DNA of 64,000 nucleotides from Synechococcus sp. CBW1004 (lineage in GTDB: Bacteria; Cyanobacteriota; Cyanobacteriia; PCC-6307; Cyanobiaceae). A program made the translations under genes and the position numbers. The notes beneath the pieces are model-generated. The model saw nothing but the letters and a program-made list of their open reading frames with translations. It did no database searches and was not told the origin of the DNA. Below, one piece after another: positions 1-10,058 of this stretch (its first letter is position 1; every line of letters starts with the position of its first letter). Location of the stretch: NCBI RefSeq assembly GCF_015840715.1, contig NZ_CP060397.1, positions 1,426,001-1,490,000 of the forward strand, read 5' to 3'.

Positions 1-66
1 TGCCTTCGGCAGGTGGGTTTCCGCTGATGCCAGAGCCAGACCTGGCAACCCACAGCCCGGCGGCCC

Positions 67-90
67 AGCCCTCCCCGCGGGGGGCTTTTT
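67..90 (+). terminator. Rho-independent terminator-like hairpin
   Basis: A GC-rich inverted repeat (AGCCC left arm, GGGCT right arm, extended inward by C/G pairs) is followed directly by a run of five T. It would end a transcript entering from outside the left edge and lies just before the toxin-antitoxin pair. No gene can be called in bases 1-66. Confidence 0.6.
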
Positions 91-144
91 GCTGGCTGGC
101 AGCACAGCTAGTCTGACCAGATCAACCAGACCAGATTCCACGTC

Positions 145-405
145 ATGGCTCCCGGCCCCCCCTCGTCGCTCCCGCCCGAACCCCGCTGCATCAACGTGCA
201 GGAGGCCAAAACCCACCTCTCGGCTCTGCTGGCCCGGGTCTCCGCCGGTGAACGCATCGTGCTGGCCCGACATGGCAAGCCCATCGCCCAGCTTGTTCCG
301 CTGGATCCCCAGCCACGCCGTCAGCTGGGTTTCCTGCAGGGGCAGGTGGATGCCGCCTTCTTCGATCCCCTGCCAGAGGAGGAACTGCGGGCCTGGGAGG
401 CATGA
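145..405 (+). CDS. Phd/YefM-type antitoxin
   Basis: An 86-residue protein with the typical antitoxin pattern: INVQEAKTHLSALLARV near residues 19-35, then a GERIVLARHGKPIAQLVP segment that matches the DNA-binding fold of the Phd/YefM family. The C-terminal tail (residues 60-86) is acidic and proline-rich, as expected of the toxin-wrapping region. The stop codon overlaps the start of the PIN-domain toxin gene (ATGA), which is the classic antitoxin-toxin operon arrangement. In this family the antitoxin neutralises the toxin and, with it, represses its own promoter. The first 12 residues are proline-rich and the true start could be slightly downstream. Confidence 0.88.
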   Translation: MAPGPPSSLPPEPRCINVQEAKTHLSALLARVSAGERIVLARHGKPIAQLVPLDPQPRRQLGFLQGQVDAAFFDPLPEEELRAWEA

Positions 406-791
406 GGCTGCTGCTGGACACCCACGTGCTGCTCTGGGCTGCTCTGGAGCCGGACAGGCTCTCCCCAGGGCAGCGTGACGGCCTGGAGGATGGAGCCAAC
501 CAGCTGTTCGTCAGCGCCGCAACCGCCTGGGAGATCGCCACGAAATGGCGGCTTGGCAAGCTGCAGCAGGCCGCCGCCGTGGTGAACAACTACGGTCTGG
601 TTCTCGACCGGCTGGCGGCCACCGAACTGCCGATCCGCGGCGATGTCGCCCGTCGCGCGGGCCTCTGGGAGGTGGAGCATCGGGACCCGTTCGATCGCCT
701 CCTGGCGGCCCAGGCAGCAGCCGATCAGCTGATCCTGGTGAGCAGCGATCCGGCCTTCATCCAGTTTGAAGACGAGCAGAGGCTGAGCTGA
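402..791 (+). CDS. PIN-domain ribonuclease toxin (VapC-like)
   Basis: A 129-residue protein that begins MRLLLDTHVLLW, the PIN-domain opening with the first catalytic Asp. SAATAWEIATKWRLGK near residues 36-51 carries the conserved Glu, and HRDPFDRLLAAQA near 95-107 carries the conserved Asp pair of this subgroup. PIN toxins are Mg-dependent RNases acting in the cytoplasm on tRNA or other RNA. The start overlaps the antitoxin stop by four bases, so the genes are translationally coupled. Length and motifs are normal, with no sign of inactivation. The RNA target cannot be read from sequence. Confidence 0.9.
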   Translation: MRLLLDTHVLLWAALEPDRLSPGQRDGLEDGANQLFVSAATAWEIATKWRLGKLQQAAAVVNNYGLVLDRLAATELPIRGDVARRAGLWEVEHRDPFDRLLAAQAAADQLILVSSDPAFIQFEDEQRLS

Positions 792-845
792 GCCGTTCGC
801 TGGCGCAGCAAGCCGACAGCCCACCAGCCTCAGAAGGGACATCCC

Positions 846-2369
846 TCAGCCCAACTCAAGGCTGAGCTGTTGCTGATTGGCAGAACCGGAGTCCTGGGAG
901 CGCCGTCTGCGGCTGACGCCGTTGCGGGGGGTCTTCAAACCCGAGCGGCGCGAGCCATGCCGCTCCTGAATGGCATCTGCCGTGCGGCGAAAGGCCTCAC
1001 TCCCACGCACCGCCCACACCTTCTCCCGTGCCTCACGGGCGGCCTGCCGGTGATCGAGAAGCGGCAACGGGTACTCGTCGCCCAGGACACAGCCCGCCGC
1101 CCGTTGCTCCGCGTCGCTCATCGTCCAGGGGGTGTGGAGATACACCACCGGCACCATCGCGAGCTCCGGCAGCCAGTGGCGCAGGAACAGGCCCTGCGGG
1201 TCCTGATCGAGCCCCTGCTTGATCGGGTTGTAGATCCGCACGATGTTGATCCCCGTCGTTCCCGCCTGCATCTGGCACTGGTTCCAGTGGATGCCGGGCT
1301 CGTAGTCGACGAACAGGCGGGCCAGCACCAGGCCGCTGTCGCGCCAGTGGATCCACAGGTGCTGGCTGGCCACCGCCATCAGCATCGCCCGCATCCGGAA
1401 ATTGATCCAGCCTTCCGCGATCAGGGCCCGCATGCAGGCATCGACGAACGGCCAGCCGGTGCGCCCCTCGCTCCAGGCCTGCAGCCGCTCGGCATCGGTG
1501 TCGCGCAGGCCGGCGTAGGCGGGATGAGCATCGCGGACCTCCAGCTCCGGTTCGCTTTCGAGCTTCTGAATGAAGTGGCAGTGCCAGTGCAGCCGCTCCT
1601 CAAAAGCGCGCGGACCGCCGCCCCGGCGGCTGGCCTGCACCACCTCCCGCAGCGACAGCGTGCCGAAGGCGAGATGGGGGGACAGGCGCGAGCAGGCCGA
1701 TGACGCCGTCAGCGGACTGGAAAGCCCGCGGGCATAGCCGCGGCCCCGCTCCTTCAGAAAACTCTCCAGCAGATCCAGGCCGGCGCGGCGGCCTCCCGGC
1801 TGACGCCCTGGGCAGGGATCGGGCTCCAGGCCCAGATCGGCCCCCGCAGGAATCGGCCCCGGGGCCCAGTTCCCCTCCAGGGGCTGCAGACGATCCGGAG
1901 CCGGTAAGGGCTCGCATCCCATCCGCTCCTCCCAGCGGCGAGCCCAGCCATCACGGTTGCGCAGCCGCCGCACGACACCGTTCTGGGGAACCTCCCGCCA
2001 GGGGATGCCGTGCTGAACGCACCAGGCTCCCACCGCCTGGTCGCGCCGGTAGCTCCAATCGTTGCCCGTCTCCTCATGGCTCCACAGGCCGGCGATCGCC
2101 ACCCGCCGCCGCAGACGCTCCAGCAGCGGCACCACCGCACCGACCCGCACCAGCAGCGGCTGCCCCCGTTGCGCGAGATCCTCACGCAGCTCCGCCAGCG
2201 ATTCGGCCACGAACGCCCACTGACGGCCGGAAGCGTCCTCCTGCGCCCAGAGCTCCGGTTCGGCCACATACAGCGGCAACACCGGCCCGCAGCGCGCTGC
2301 CTCGAGCAGGGGCCCGTGGTCAGGCGTGCGCAGGTCGCGCTTGAACCAGACGACGTGCACAGGCTCCAT
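846..2369 (-). CDS. Cryptochrome/DNA photolyase family flavoprotein
   Basis: A 507-residue protein opening HVVWFKRDLRTPDHGPL, the N-terminal antenna-binding alpha/beta domain of the photolyase superfamily. The C-terminal half has the FAD-binding helical domain: RLSPHLAFGTLS, WPFVDACMRALIAEGWINFR, and the conserved WNQCQMQAGTTGINIVRIYN block. The family either repairs UV photoproducts in DNA with blue light or acts as a light sensor, and sequence alone does not decide which. The tail after about residue 475 is basic and low complexity. Single-gene unit, convergent with the toxin gene. Confidence 0.87.
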   Translation of the reverse strand: MEPVHVVWFKRDLRTPDHGPLLEAARCGPVLPLYVAEPELWAQEDASGRQWAFVAESLAELREDLAQRGQPLLVRVGAVVPLLERLRRRVAIAGLWSHEETGNDWSYRRDQAVGAWCVQHGIPWREVPQNGVVRRLRNRDGWARRWEERMGCEPLPAPDRLQPLEGNWAPGPIPAGADLGLEPDPCPGRQPGGRRAGLDLLESFLKERGRGYARGLSSPLTASSACSRLSPHLAFGTLSLREVVQASRRGGGPRAFEERLHWHCHFIQKLESEPELEVRDAHPAYAGLRDTDAERLQAWSEGRTGWPFVDACMRALIAEGWINFRMRAMLMAVASQHLWIHWRDSGLVLARLFVDYEPGIHWNQCQMQAGTTGINIVRIYNPIKQGLDQDPQGLFLRHWLPELAMVPVVYLHTPWTMSDAEQRAAGCVLGDEYPLPLLDHRQAAREAREKVWAVRGSEAFRRTADAIQERHGSRRSGLKTPRNGVSRRRRSQDSGSANQQQLSLELG

Positions 2370-2425
2370 GGCGGCGGAGCCTAAGGGGGGCCGCTGCGTC
2401 GGCGCGGCCCGTGCGGGCGCCGGCC

Positions 2426-3949
2426 TCAGGCGGGAAGGCGCAGGCGCCGCTCGAGGCGCTTGAACAACAGCGAGGCGGTGGTGGTCATCACCAGATACAC
2501 CAGGGCGACGGCGATGTAGATCTCGAAAGCGCGGTAGGTGGTGGCGACCATCAGTTGTCCCTGCCGGAACAATTCATCGAACCCGATCACCGCCGCCAGG
2601 CTGGTGTCCTTGATCAGGGTGATGAACTCATTGGCCAGCGGTGGGATCACACGGCGGATCGCCTGGGGAGCGATCACAAAGCGCATCCGCTCCAGCGGGC
2701 TGAAGCCGAGGGCATCGGCCGCCTCCCATTGGCCCCGGTCAATCGACTCGATGCCGCTGCGCAGCGTTTCGGACAGATAGGCCGCCACGTTGAGGCTCAG
2801 GGCCGTCACGGCCGCCGGCATGCGATCGATGGTGAAGGGCAGCTGCAGGCTCTGCAGCAGGGCCGGCAGGCCGAAATAGATCAGAAACAGCTGCACCAGC
2901 ATCGGCGTGCCCCGGAAGAACTCGATGTACACGCGGCACAGCCGGTGGGCCAGCGGCCAGGGGGCCTGCAGCAGCATCGCCAGGCCGATGCCACCGGCGA
3001 GCCCGAAGCTGAACGAGAGCACGGTGAGCAGCAGGGTGATGGCCGCTCCCTTGAGAAGATTGACCAGAAGAAGCTGCAGATCCAGGCCCTTCTGCGCCGA
3101 ACGATTCGCCTCCAGACCAGGGGCGACTTCGGGCAGGACCGGCGGCTCGGCTCCAAACCAGCGGCGATAGAGCGCCGCATACTCGCCATTGCTGAACAGT
3201 GTCGCGAGGGCCTCGTTCACCGAGGCGAGAACCGGCGATCCCTGACGGGTGGCAATGCCGTAATACTCGCTGCTGAGATGCTCTCCGCTGATCCTCAGAC
3301 CGGTGAGGTTGGCCTGATCAATTGCATACAGAATTGCCGGAATATCACTCACCACAGCATCGGCATTGCCATTGGCAAGTTCCTGAAGTGCCAGCGGCGT
3401 CGAGTCAAAGCTGCTCACCCTCGCATCGGGAACTTCGCTGGCCTTGAGGGCACCGGTGGTGCCGATCTGCACGGCGATGCGTCGGCCTTTGAGATCCTCC
3501 AGCCCGTTGATGGCAGGCCCGTTCTCGCGCACAACGATCGCCTGACCCGCCTGGAAATAGGGGCGGCTGAAATCAATCGCCCGAGCCCGATCCGCTGTGA
3601 TCGTCATCGCGCTGATCGCCGCGTCGATCGTGCCGGACTGCAGGGCAGGAATCACCCCATCAAACGGCAGAGCAACCAGCTCGATCCGGCGGCCGGCCTG
3701 CCGGCCGATCGCCTCGATCAGATCGATGTCAAACCCGGTGATCTGATTGGTTGTCTTGTCCCGATACTCAAACGGTGGGAACGTGGGATCGGTACCGACC
3801 TTCCACGTCTTGACGGGGGACGCCCAGAGACTGCCCGCAAGGCCGACCGCCAGCAGCCCGGCCAGCAGGCCCGTCAGCATGTGGCGCAGACGGCTCCGAC
3901 CCGACGCCCACCGTGGGGTCAGGCCAGCCCACGGCGATCGCCGAGCCAT
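2426..3949 (-). CDS. Polar amino-acid ABC transporter, fused binding protein and permease
   Basis: One polypeptide of about 507 residues joins two ABC components. After a signal or anchor segment (LTGLLAGLLAVGLAGSLWAS) comes a family-3 solute-binding domain (KVGTDPTFPPFEYRD, FDIDLIEAIG, AISAMTITADRA, IDFSRPYF). From about residue 290 follows a HisM/GlnP-like permease with several membrane spans, the IEFFRGTPMLVQLF segment and an ATPase-contact EAADALGFSPLERMR loop. The start at 3949 is chosen because a basic n-region then precedes the hydrophobic core; an in-frame extension to 4081 is possible. The ATPase gene is divergent, 155 bp away. The substrate is probably a polar amino acid; its identity is unknown. 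Confidence 0.9.
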   Translation of the reverse strand: MARRSPWAGLTPRWASGRSRLRHMLTGLLAGLLAVGLAGSLWASPVKTWKVGTDPTFPPFEYRDKTTNQITGFDIDLIEAIGRQAGRRIELVALPFDGVIPALQSGTIDAAISAMTITADRARAIDFSRPYFQAGQAIVVRENGPAINGLEDLKGRRIAVQIGTTGALKASEVPDARVSSFDSTPLALQELANGNADAVVSDIPAILYAIDQANLTGLRISGEHLSSEYYGIATRQGSPVLASVNEALATLFSNGEYAALYRRWFGAEPPVLPEVAPGLEANRSAQKGLDLQLLLVNLLKGAAITLLLTVLSFSFGLAGGIGLAMLLQAPWPLAHRLCRVYIEFFRGTPMLVQLFLIYFGLPALLQSLQLPFTIDRMPAAVTALSLNVAAYLSETLRSGIESIDRGQWEAADALGFSPLERMRFVIAPQAIRRVIPPLANEFITLIKDTSLAAVIGFDELFRQGQLMVATTYRAFEIYIAVALVYLVMTTTASLLFKRLERRLRLPA

Positions 3950-4104
3950 GGCAGGCGTGACTGATGATGACGCCACCGTGCCTCCCCCGGGGCTTGGCCT
4001 CCGGGTCGGAGCGTTCCAGGGACACCAGAGCAGACGGAACCCTCGACCCTGACTAGGCTGACCGCCTGGATGATTGGCCACAACCCCATCACACTGATCA
4101 CCCG

Positions 4105-4860
4105 ATGATCGCCCCCTCCACGACGCCTGTCGTCCTGCAGTGCACCGATCTGCACAAAAGCTATGGCGATCTCAAGGTGTTGCGTGGCGTGAGCGCCACG
4201 GTGAAGTCCGGGGATGTCGTGTCGATCATCGGCCCTTCCGGTTGTGGCAAAAGCACCTTCCTGCGCTGCCTGAACCGACTGGAAAACTTTGAGCAGGGTG
4301 AACTCCGGGTGCTCGGCGCCGCTGTGCCGGGGGGCTCGCTGCATTGGCGTGAGCTGCGGCAATTGCGATTGCGGGTGGGAATGGTGTTTCAGCAGTTCAA
4401 CCTCTTCCCGCACCTGACCGTGATGGAGAATCTGGTGTTGCCGCCAGGCCGGATTCTGCGCTTGTCCCTGATGGAATGCCAGGAGCGAGCCGAGCGACAT
4501 CTCGCTCAGGTGGGCCTCGCTGATCGGGGGGCGTCCTATCCGGGGCAACTCTCGGGAGGGCAGAAACAGCGGGTGGCGATCGCCCGCAGTCTCTGCATGA
4601 ATCCGGACGTGATGCTGTTCGATGAGCCCACCAGCGCCCTGGATCCCGAGCTGGTGGGAGAAGTGCTGCAGGTGATGCGGCTGCTGGCCGACTCGGGGAT
4701 GACAATGCTGGTCGTCACCCATGAGATGCGCTTCGCCCGTGAGGTGTCGAGCCGCGTTCTTTTCTTCAACAATGGCCTGATCGAAGAGCAGGGAGCTCCG
4801 GCAGAGGTGTTCGGCCAGCCCCGCAGTGAGCGGCTGAGGAGCTTCCTGCAGCGTCAGTAG
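4105..4860 (+). CDS. ABC transporter ATPase, polar amino-acid type (GlnQ-like)
   Basis: A 251-residue ATPase with Walker [11 protein letters not shown] (residues about 46-55), Q-loop [11 protein letters not shown], signature [15 protein letters not shown], Walker [13 protein letters not shown] and the switch His in VVTHEM. The layout is that of GlnQ/HisP-type subunits which energise polar amino-acid uptake. It lies divergently from the fused binding protein-permease at 2426-3949, so the two genes probably form one transporter and share a control region between 3950 and 4104. Confidence 0.93.
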   Translation: MIAPSTTPVVLQCTDLHKSYGDLKVLRGVSATVKSGDVVSIIGPSGCGKSTFLRCLNRLENFEQGELRVLGAAVPGGSLHWRELRQLRLRVGMVFQQFNLFPHLTVMENLVLPPGRILRLSLMECQERAERHLAQVGLADRGASYPGQLSGGQKQRVAIARSLCMNPDVMLFDEPTSALDPELVGEVLQVMRLLADSGMTMLVVTHEMRFAREVSSRVLFFNNGLIEEQGAPAEVFGQPRSERLRSFLQRQ

Positions 4861-5011
4861 AGCCGCTCTTCCCTCAATCCCGCAGGCAGATCCGCCTCTG
4901 AGTCCACGAGTGAACCTGTCACGACCTGCCGGACCACCTCACGCCGTGGCCCGGCCGCAGGCGTCCGGGATCTACCCTGCCGCAGCAACCACGGGCGCGC
5001 CACCTCTCGCC

Positions 5012-6679
5012 ATGCCTTCGGGGCCCCGGCCATGCCCGACGCCCAGGCCACGATGCACACCGCGCCGCCGGCCCACCGCCAAGGCTGCGGCACTCGCAGC
5101 CGCGTGCTTGCTCGGTGTGCTGACCGAGGCAGCGACTCGAGCCCATCCCTCCGCCCCCGGACAGCGGGCCGAGACGACCGCCGCTTCCACATCCACGGGC
5201 TTCCAGGCCGCGGCTCCTCGCCTCGCCGGATCCCCCGTGCAGGCTGGATCACCGCCGGACACGACGGATCTCCAACCCTTCGGCGGGCCGGATCGGCAAC
5301 GGCTTCTGCTCCTGGCTACGGGAGCCTGCGGTGATGACGCGCTGGACCGGTTGCTGCGCGACCGGAGCCCCCTCAATCGCTTCGAGGTGGCGGCTGCACT
5401 CGATCAGTGCCTGCCGCAACCCGGCAGCGAGACGGATCAGCAGAAGGCTCTGATCGAGGCCTTCAGCGCGGAGCTGGCGCTGTTGCGCGCTCGCAGGGAC
5501 AGCCTCCAGGCCCGCCTGGTGGATCTTGAAGCCCTGGAGTTCTCCACCACCACCCACCTGAAGGGCGAAGCCACCTTCGTGCTCGGAGCCAACCGCTTTG
5601 CCGGCTCCGCACAAACGCTGGTGAACGAGAGTCGCCGTACCTACGGCGCCAGCACGTTGAACTACGACCTGAAGCTGGTCTTCGATACCAGCTTCACAGG
5701 CAAGGATCTGCTGCGCATGCGCCTGCGAGCCGGCAACTTCGATCGCAACAGCAACAGCTTTTATGGAGCTGGCCCCACAGTTCTGTCCGAACTGGAGGTG
5801 GCCTTTCAGGAGCAATCCGGCCCTGATCTGCTGGGTGTCAACAGACTCTATTACCAACGTCCCATCGGTGATTTCACCTTCACGTTGGGACCCAAGGTTG
5901 AGCAGGATGCCATGCTCGCCATCTGGCCTTCGGTGTATCCGGCCTCATCGGTTCTCGATGTGATGACCTTCGCCGGTGCCATCGGAGCGCTCAACCTCAA
6001 TCTCGGTGCCGGAGCGGGCCTGTGGTGGCAGAAGAACGGCGTTGCGATCAGCGTCAACACCATCGCCGCCAATGGGGAGGCGGGCAATCCCAGGCTCGGG
6101 GGCCTCGCCTCCGGGGGCTCGGGCACCAGCAGCAGCCTGCAGATCGGCTACCAGGCCAGACAGTGGGCCGTCGCAGCCACCGCGTCCTGGTTGCAGAACG
6201 GCTTCGGCACGATTCCCTATGGCACCGCGTTTGTGCTGAACAGTTTCCAGTCGCCAGGCAGCACCCTGGCCTATGGCCTCAGTGGCTACTGGCAGCCGCT
6301 CAGGCCAGGCTGGATGCCCTCGATCAGCGCTGGCTTCGGTCTCAACACCACCCGCTATGACCAACCATCGACCGCCGGCAGCCTGGTGGGCACGAGCCAG
6401 TCGTGGAGCGTGGGTGTGCAGTGGCTGAAGGCGATCGCCGGAGGGCATTCCCTGGGATTCGCCGTCGGGCAGCCCACCTATGCCACGCGCCTGGTCAATG
6501 GCGCCAGTGCCGATGATGGCAACTGGGTGTGGGAGGGCTGGACGAGCATCGCGTTGAGCGACCATATCTCGCTCACGCCGGCCGTCTTTTATCTCAGTCG
6601 CCCACTTGGGGCGAACACACCATCGGGCCGCAGCTTTCAGCAGCTGGGTGTCCTGATCAAGACGAGCCTGCGCTTCTGA
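5012..6679 (+). CDS. Cyanobacterial outer-membrane porin (SLH-type, OprB/iron-uptake porin family)
   Basis: After a basic n-region and a signal peptide core ([19 protein letters not shown]) there is a reduced SLH-like segment ([13 protein letters not shown]), a short coiled coil ([23 protein letters not shown]) and a long beta-rich barrel with repeated aromatic-ending strands, finishing in the terminal Phe (IKTSLRF) typical of outer-membrane beta barrels. This is the plan of cyanobacterial porins that anchor to peptidoglycan by the SLH part. Solute specificity cannot be told. The ATG at 5012 is preferred because the longer GTG start at 4910 adds 34 low-complexity residues before the signal peptide. 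It overlaps the end of queA tail to tail by 23 bp. Confidence 0.85.
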   Translation: MPSGPRPCPTPRPRCTPRRRPTAKAAALAAACLLGVLTEAATRAHPSAPGQRAETTAASTSTGFQAAAPRLAGSPVQAGSPPDTTDLQPFGGPDRQRLLLLATGACGDDALDRLLRDRSPLNRFEVAAALDQCLPQPGSETDQQKALIEAFSAELALLRARRDSLQARLVDLEALEFSTTTHLKGEATFVLGANRFAGSAQTLVNESRRTYGASTLNYDLKLVFDTSFTGKDLLRMRLRAGNFDRNSNSFYGAGPTVLSELEVAFQEQSGPDLLGVNRLYYQRPIGDFTFTLGPKVEQDAMLAIWPSVYPASSVLDVMTFAGAIGALNLNLGAGAGLWWQKNGVAISVNTIAANGEAGNPRLGGLASGGSGTSSSLQIGYQARQWAVAATASWLQNGFGTIPYGTAFVLNSFQSPGSTLAYGLSGYWQPLRPGWMPSISAGFGLNTTRYDQPSTAGSLVGTSQSWSVGVQWLKAIAGGHSLGFAVGQPTYATRLVNGASADDGNWVWEGWTSIALSDHISLTPAVFYLSRPLGANTPSGRSFQQLGVLIKTSLRF

Positions 6680-8018
6680 GCAACGGCTGCGCCTGCGGCA
6701 GCACCGCTTCAGGCGACAGCCACATGGCGTCGCCATAGGAGAAGAAGCGGTAACCCTGTCGCTTGGCCTCTTCGTAGAGAGCCAGCAGCCTGCGGCGGCC
6801 GATCAGGGCACTCACCAGCAGCAGCAGCGAGCTCTTCGGCAGATGGAAATTGGTGAGCAGGCCCTGCACCACCGCGAAGCGATGCCCGGGCTGAATCACC
6901 AGATCCACCGGGCCGGTGTGGGGCCTGAGCTCACCGCCATGGAGCGCCGCCACCGCCTCGAGGGTGCGCACGCTGGTGGTGCCCACGGCGATCACCCGAC
7001 CGCCCCGTTCCCGGCAGGCCCGCACCGCCTGCACCGCCTCGGGGCGCACCTGCACCCATTCGCTGTGCAGTTCCAGGCCGCGCAGGTCCTCCTGCTCCAC
7101 GGGCCGGAAGGTGCCCAGGCCCACATGCAGCGTCACCGCTGCGATGGCGATGCCCCGCTCCCGCAGGCGCGCCAGCAACGCATCGCTGAGATGCAGGCCG
7201 GCGGTGGGGGCCGCCACCGAACCGGGGCGCTCGGCATAGCGGGTCTGGTAGCGCTCCTCATCGGAGGCGTCATGCGCGTGGATGTAGGGCGGCAGCGGCA
7301 TCTCGCCGTAGCGGGCCAGCAGCGCCTCGATCGCCCCGGGGCTGGTGCAGTCGGGCGGGAAACGCACCACCCGGCCGCCGGTCTCCGCATCGGCAGCCAC
7401 GATCGGCAACTCCAGCGAGGGCTGCCCCGGGTGCTCCAGCTGCACCACATCGCCGGGGCGCAGGCGTCTGGCGGGCCGGGCCAGGCAGAGCCAGTCGCTC
7501 GGGCCGATCCTGGTGACCTCAGCGCTCCGGGCCCCATCGGCACCGGAGCTCCGCAGGGCTGTCTGGCGCCACTCCTGCCCCTCCGCAACGGGGGGCGACT
7601 CCGTCGCGGTCAGAGAGGCGGGTTCCAGCACCAGCAGCTCGACGACGCCGCCCGTGGCACGACGGGCCCGCAGACGCGCCTTGAGCACCCGCGTGTCATT
7701 CACCACCAGCAGATCGCCGGGGCGCAGCTCCTCGGCCAGATCCCACACCTGCAGGTGGCGGCAGGGAGCTGGAGACGACGCCGATCTCAGAGGCGTTTCG
7801 GAAGCACAGGCCGGGCCGGAGCGATCGGCATCTTCCGTCTCTGGGGTGGCTGGATCCACCACCAGCAGCCGGGCGGCATGGCGAGGCTCGACCGGCCGCT
7901 GGGTAATGAAGGACTCCGGCAACGCGAAGTCGTAACTGGAGAGCAACAGATCGAGCGGGTCAGCTCTCTGCTCAGCCCCGGCTCGGGTGGGCGCGACCGG
8001 GGTCTGGTCCACGGACAT
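6657..8018 (-). CDS. queA: S-adenosylmethionine:tRNA ribosyltransferase-isomerase
   Basis: A 453-residue Que[15 protein letters not shown] at the start, [69 protein letters not shown] and [16 protein letters not shown] near the end. The enzyme transfers and isomerises the ribose of SAM onto preQ1 in tRNA to make epoxyqueuosine. It is longer than the usual 340-360 residues because of low-complexity insertions near residues 56-90 and 145-175, as is common in GC-rich picocyanobacteria. Convergent with the porin, with overlapping 3' ends. Confidence 0.95.
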   Translation of the reverse strand: MSVDQTPVAPTRAGAEQRADPLDLLLSSYDFALPESFITQRPVEPRHAARLLVVDPATPETEDADRSGPACASETPLRSASSPAPCRHLQVWDLAEELRPGDLLVVNDTRVLKARLRARRATGGVVELLVLEPASLTATESPPVAEGQEWRQTALRSSGADGARSAEVTRIGPSDWLCLARPARRLRPGDVVQLEHPGQPSLELPIVAADAETGGRVVRFPPDCTSPGAIEALLARYGEMPLPPYIHAHDASDEERYQTRYAERPGSVAAPTAGLHLSDALLARLRERGIAIAAVTLHVGLGTFRPVEQEDLRGLELHSEWVQVRPEAVQAVRACRERGGRVIAVGTTSVRTLEAVAALHGGELRPHTGPVDLVIQPGHRFAVVQGLLTNFHLPKSSLLLLVSALIGRRRLLALYEEAKRQGYRFFSYGDAMWLSPEAVLPQAQPLLRSAGSS

Positions 8019-8125
8019 CTCAGGCGGAACGGGGCAGGCAGGGCCGCGGGGCTCCCGCCGTCGGACAGCGCGGAACCATAACGGCCCATCGCAGTCGGGC
8101 GCCGGGCATCCGCGCCGGGTGGCGA

Positions 8126-9505
8126 TCAGAGCGCCAGGCTCTCCGGATTGGTCTCGATCAGCTGGGCCAGATCCTTGAGGAAGGCCGCGGCATGGGCGCC
8201 GTAGACGGTGCGGTGATCACAGGTGAGATTCACCTGCATCTGATTGGCCACCCGGATCGAGCCGTCCTTGCCGGCCACCACCGTGGGCCGCGAGGCGGCC
8301 ACCGCCAGGATGGCGCCGGTGCCCGGCGGCAGGATCGCGTCGAAGCGATCGACGCCGAACATGCCGAGATTCGACAGGGTGAAGGTGCCGGTGCTGTATT
8401 CCTCGGGCTTGAGCTGCTTGCTGCGGGCGCGGGCCACCAGGTCGGCCCAGTTGCGAGCCAGCTCATAGATGTCGGTGCGGTCCGCGTTGGCGAGCACCGG
8501 CGTGATCAGGCCGCCGTCCTCCATCGCCACCGCCACCGCCACGTTCACGGCGGCGGGGTAGGTCATGGCACTGCCGTCCGCACTGGTGGCGGCATTCACC
8601 TGGGGATGGCGCGCCAGGGTGACGGCGACAGCCTTGGCAAGCAGGGCCGTCATCGTCACCCCCTTGCTCTTGACCTGCTTGTAGAAGGCGTCGAGCTTCG
8701 TGGTGGTGATCGTGTAGCCCACCCGGAAGCAGGGCACCGCCAGGCTGGCGAGCATGTTGCGGTTGACCGCGCCCTGCAGCGTGTTGAAGGCCACCGACTC
8801 ACCGGGACGGCCGAAGGCCTGACCGGCAGGTGCCGGGGCGGAGCCGTTCCCGGAGGGGGCACCGGCCGCAGCGGCTGCCACGGCGGGGCCGCTGCCCTCG
8901 GCGACGCGGGGCAGGCTCACCGGCTGACCGGTGGCTCGCTGCACATCCTCGGCCTGAATGCGGCCATGGGGGCCGCTGCCGACCACCGTCTCCAGGGCGA
9001 CCCCCAGCTGGGCGGCCAGCTTGCGGGCGCGGGGGCTGGCGACGATCCGCCCGTCGGCGCGGGCGGCCACGGGGGCAGGAGCTGCCGCCGGTGCAGGGCT
9101 GGCGGGTGCCGCCACGGGCTGGGGAGCGGGCGCCACCGGAACGACGGGAGGCGCCGCAGGGGCAGGGGCTGCAGGAGCCGCTGCAGGGCTGGTGGCCGCG
9201 GGGGCCGCTGCGGCGGCAGAGCCGCCGGAGGGATGGCGGGCAGCGACTTCGGCGATCTCGGCCTCGGTCTCCACGATCAGACCGATCGTCTCGCCCACCG
9301 GCGCGGTGCCCCCGGCAGGCAGCAGCACGGCCGCCAGGTAGCCCTCGTTGAACGACTCGACATCCATGTCGGCCTTGTCGGACTCGACCACGAGCACCGA
9401 TTCATTCCGCTCGACCCGGTCTCCGGGTTTCTTGAGCCACTCCACCACCTTGCCCTCCGTCATGGTGGAGCTGAGGGCGGGCATGAAAATTTCGTGGGTT
9501 GCCAT
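8126..9505 (-). CDS. pdhC: Dihydrolipoamide acetyltransferase, E2 of pyruvate dehydrogenase
   Basis: A 459-residue E2: lipoyl domain with [12 protein letters not shown] (the lipoylated Lys, about residue 44), a long Ala/Pro linker, a peripheral subunit-binding domain ([27 protein letters not shown]) and the C-terminal acyltransferase ending in the [15 protein letters not shown] active-site segment. Cyanobacterial E2 enzymes often have Tyr where others have Asp in the HxxxDG motif, as here. The start codon and first six codons lie inside the left att site of the genomic island, so the island provides the upstream region. LipB, which makes its cofactor, is on the far side of the island. Confidence 0.95.
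   Translation of the reverse strand: MATHEIFMPALSSTMTEGKVVEWLKKPGDRVERNESVLVVESDKADMDVESFNEGYLAAVLLPAGGTAPVGETIGLIVETEAEIAEVAARHPSGGSAAAAAPAATSPAAAPAAPAPAAPPVVPVAPAPQPVAAPASPAPAAAPAPVAARADGRIVASPRARKLAAQLGVALETVVGSGPHGRIQAEDVQRATGQPVSLPRVAEGSGPAVAAAAAGAPSGNGSAPAPAGQAFGRPGESVAFNTLQGAVNRNMLASLAVPCFRVGYTITTTKLDAFYKQVKSKGVTMTALLAKAVAVTLARHPQVNAATSADGSAMTYPAAVNVAVAVAMEDGGLITPVLANADRTDIYELARNWADLVARARSKQLKPEEYSTGTFTLSNLGMFGVDRFDAILPPGTGAILAVAASRPTVVAGKDGSIRVANQMQVNLTCDHRTVYGAHAAAFLKDLAQLIETNPESLAL
9488..9504. other. Left attachment site core (attL) of the genomic island
   Basis: AATTTCGTGGGTTGCCA here and AATTTCGTGGGTGGCCA at 30722-30738 match at 16 of 17 bases in the same orientation. The element is codons 1-6 of the E2 gene. 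Everything between the two copies (about 21.2 kb) includes an integrase next to the right copy, so the pair is read as attL/attR. The crossover must lie within the 12 identical bases 9488-9499. Confidence 0.8.
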
Positions 9506-9536
9506 AAACCAGTGCCCGTCTGCGTTTTGGAGGGGT

Positions 9537-9567
9537 GTTCCAACCGTTGTTCCAACTTTTCTCCAAC
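9537..9567. repeat. Left arm-type recombinase sites (GTTCCAAC pair)
   Basis: GTTCCAACC at 9537 and GTTCCAACT at 9549 are spaced 12 bp apart, with a weaker TCTCCAAC at 9560. The same pair with the same 12-bp spacing and orientation lies inside the right end (30671 and 30683). Each pair begins about 32 bp from its att core, the layout expected of integrase arm-binding sites. Confidence 0.65.
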
Positions 9568-9853
9568 TGGGGAGGCGTGCTGGGGTTGGTCGTTCGGGCG
9601 ACTTTAAGACGCCGAGGACCCCTCAGAAATGCAGTCAGCGCAACGGCAGAGCGCAAAGGAACAACGCCCCCGCAACCAACCCCAGCAACGCCTTCCAAAG
9701 GGAGACAGGCACCTCACCCCGCCCACAAGACACCACCACTCATGAACTTCCCGCATAGGCACCCACTGAGCGCCCCTGCCTTGCCTTCCGCCCTCAGCAT
9801 CCCTCTCAACCGCCACGACACGCAGAGGGGCACCAGAATCGCCCTGAAGCACC
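9568..9853. other. Non-coding left end of the island
   Basis: No convincing gene. The open frames on both strands are short, arginine- or proline-rich shadows. With the arm sites before it, this stretch separates the E2 start (leftward) from the first island gene (rightward), so it should hold divergent promoters. I could not pick out a clear -35/-10 pair. Confidence 0.4.
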
Positions 9854-10051
9854 ATGCCAGACATTGAGGCAATGACAGAGCACCCCCTCTGGATGCTGCT
9901 GCCCTGGGCGGTCTTCGCAGTCGCTGCGGGCGTCAAGTTCTGGCATCTCACCACCGCCTTCCGTAGGCACCTGCTGGACACCCCCACACCCTCACAACGG
10001 TTCCGTCAGTCCCTGGAGCGGATCTGGCAGCGGGATCAGAAGGCAGCGTGA
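9854..10051 (+). CDS. Small single-span membrane protein, HNH-associated (copy 1)
   Basis: A 65-residue protein with one hydrophobic span (LWMLLPWAVFAVAAGVKFW) and a basic C-terminal tail containing FRQSLERIWQRD. The same tail pattern (FRRSLEQIWAKK) ends the small protein on the other side of the HNH nuclease gene, so the two are paralogues. An internal ATG at 9872 is an alternative start. The HNH gene starts only 7 bp after its stop, which suggests one operon. Function unknown; a membrane partner or regulator of the nuclease is a guess from position only. Confidence 0.6.
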   Translation: MPDIEAMTEHPLWMLLPWAVFAVAAGVKFWHLTTAFRRHLLDTPTPSQRFRQSLERIWQRDQKAA

Positions 10052-10058
10052 GGAACGA

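Noticed and set aside
9480-9560. tRNA gene as the island's attachment target
   Set aside because: No tRNA-like cloverleaf or T-loop sequence at either end; the repeated core is clearly E2 coding sequence.
8192-9607. 471-codon forward open frame opposite E2
   Set aside because: His/Gly/Arg-rich shadow of the E2 gene, with no recognisable domain.
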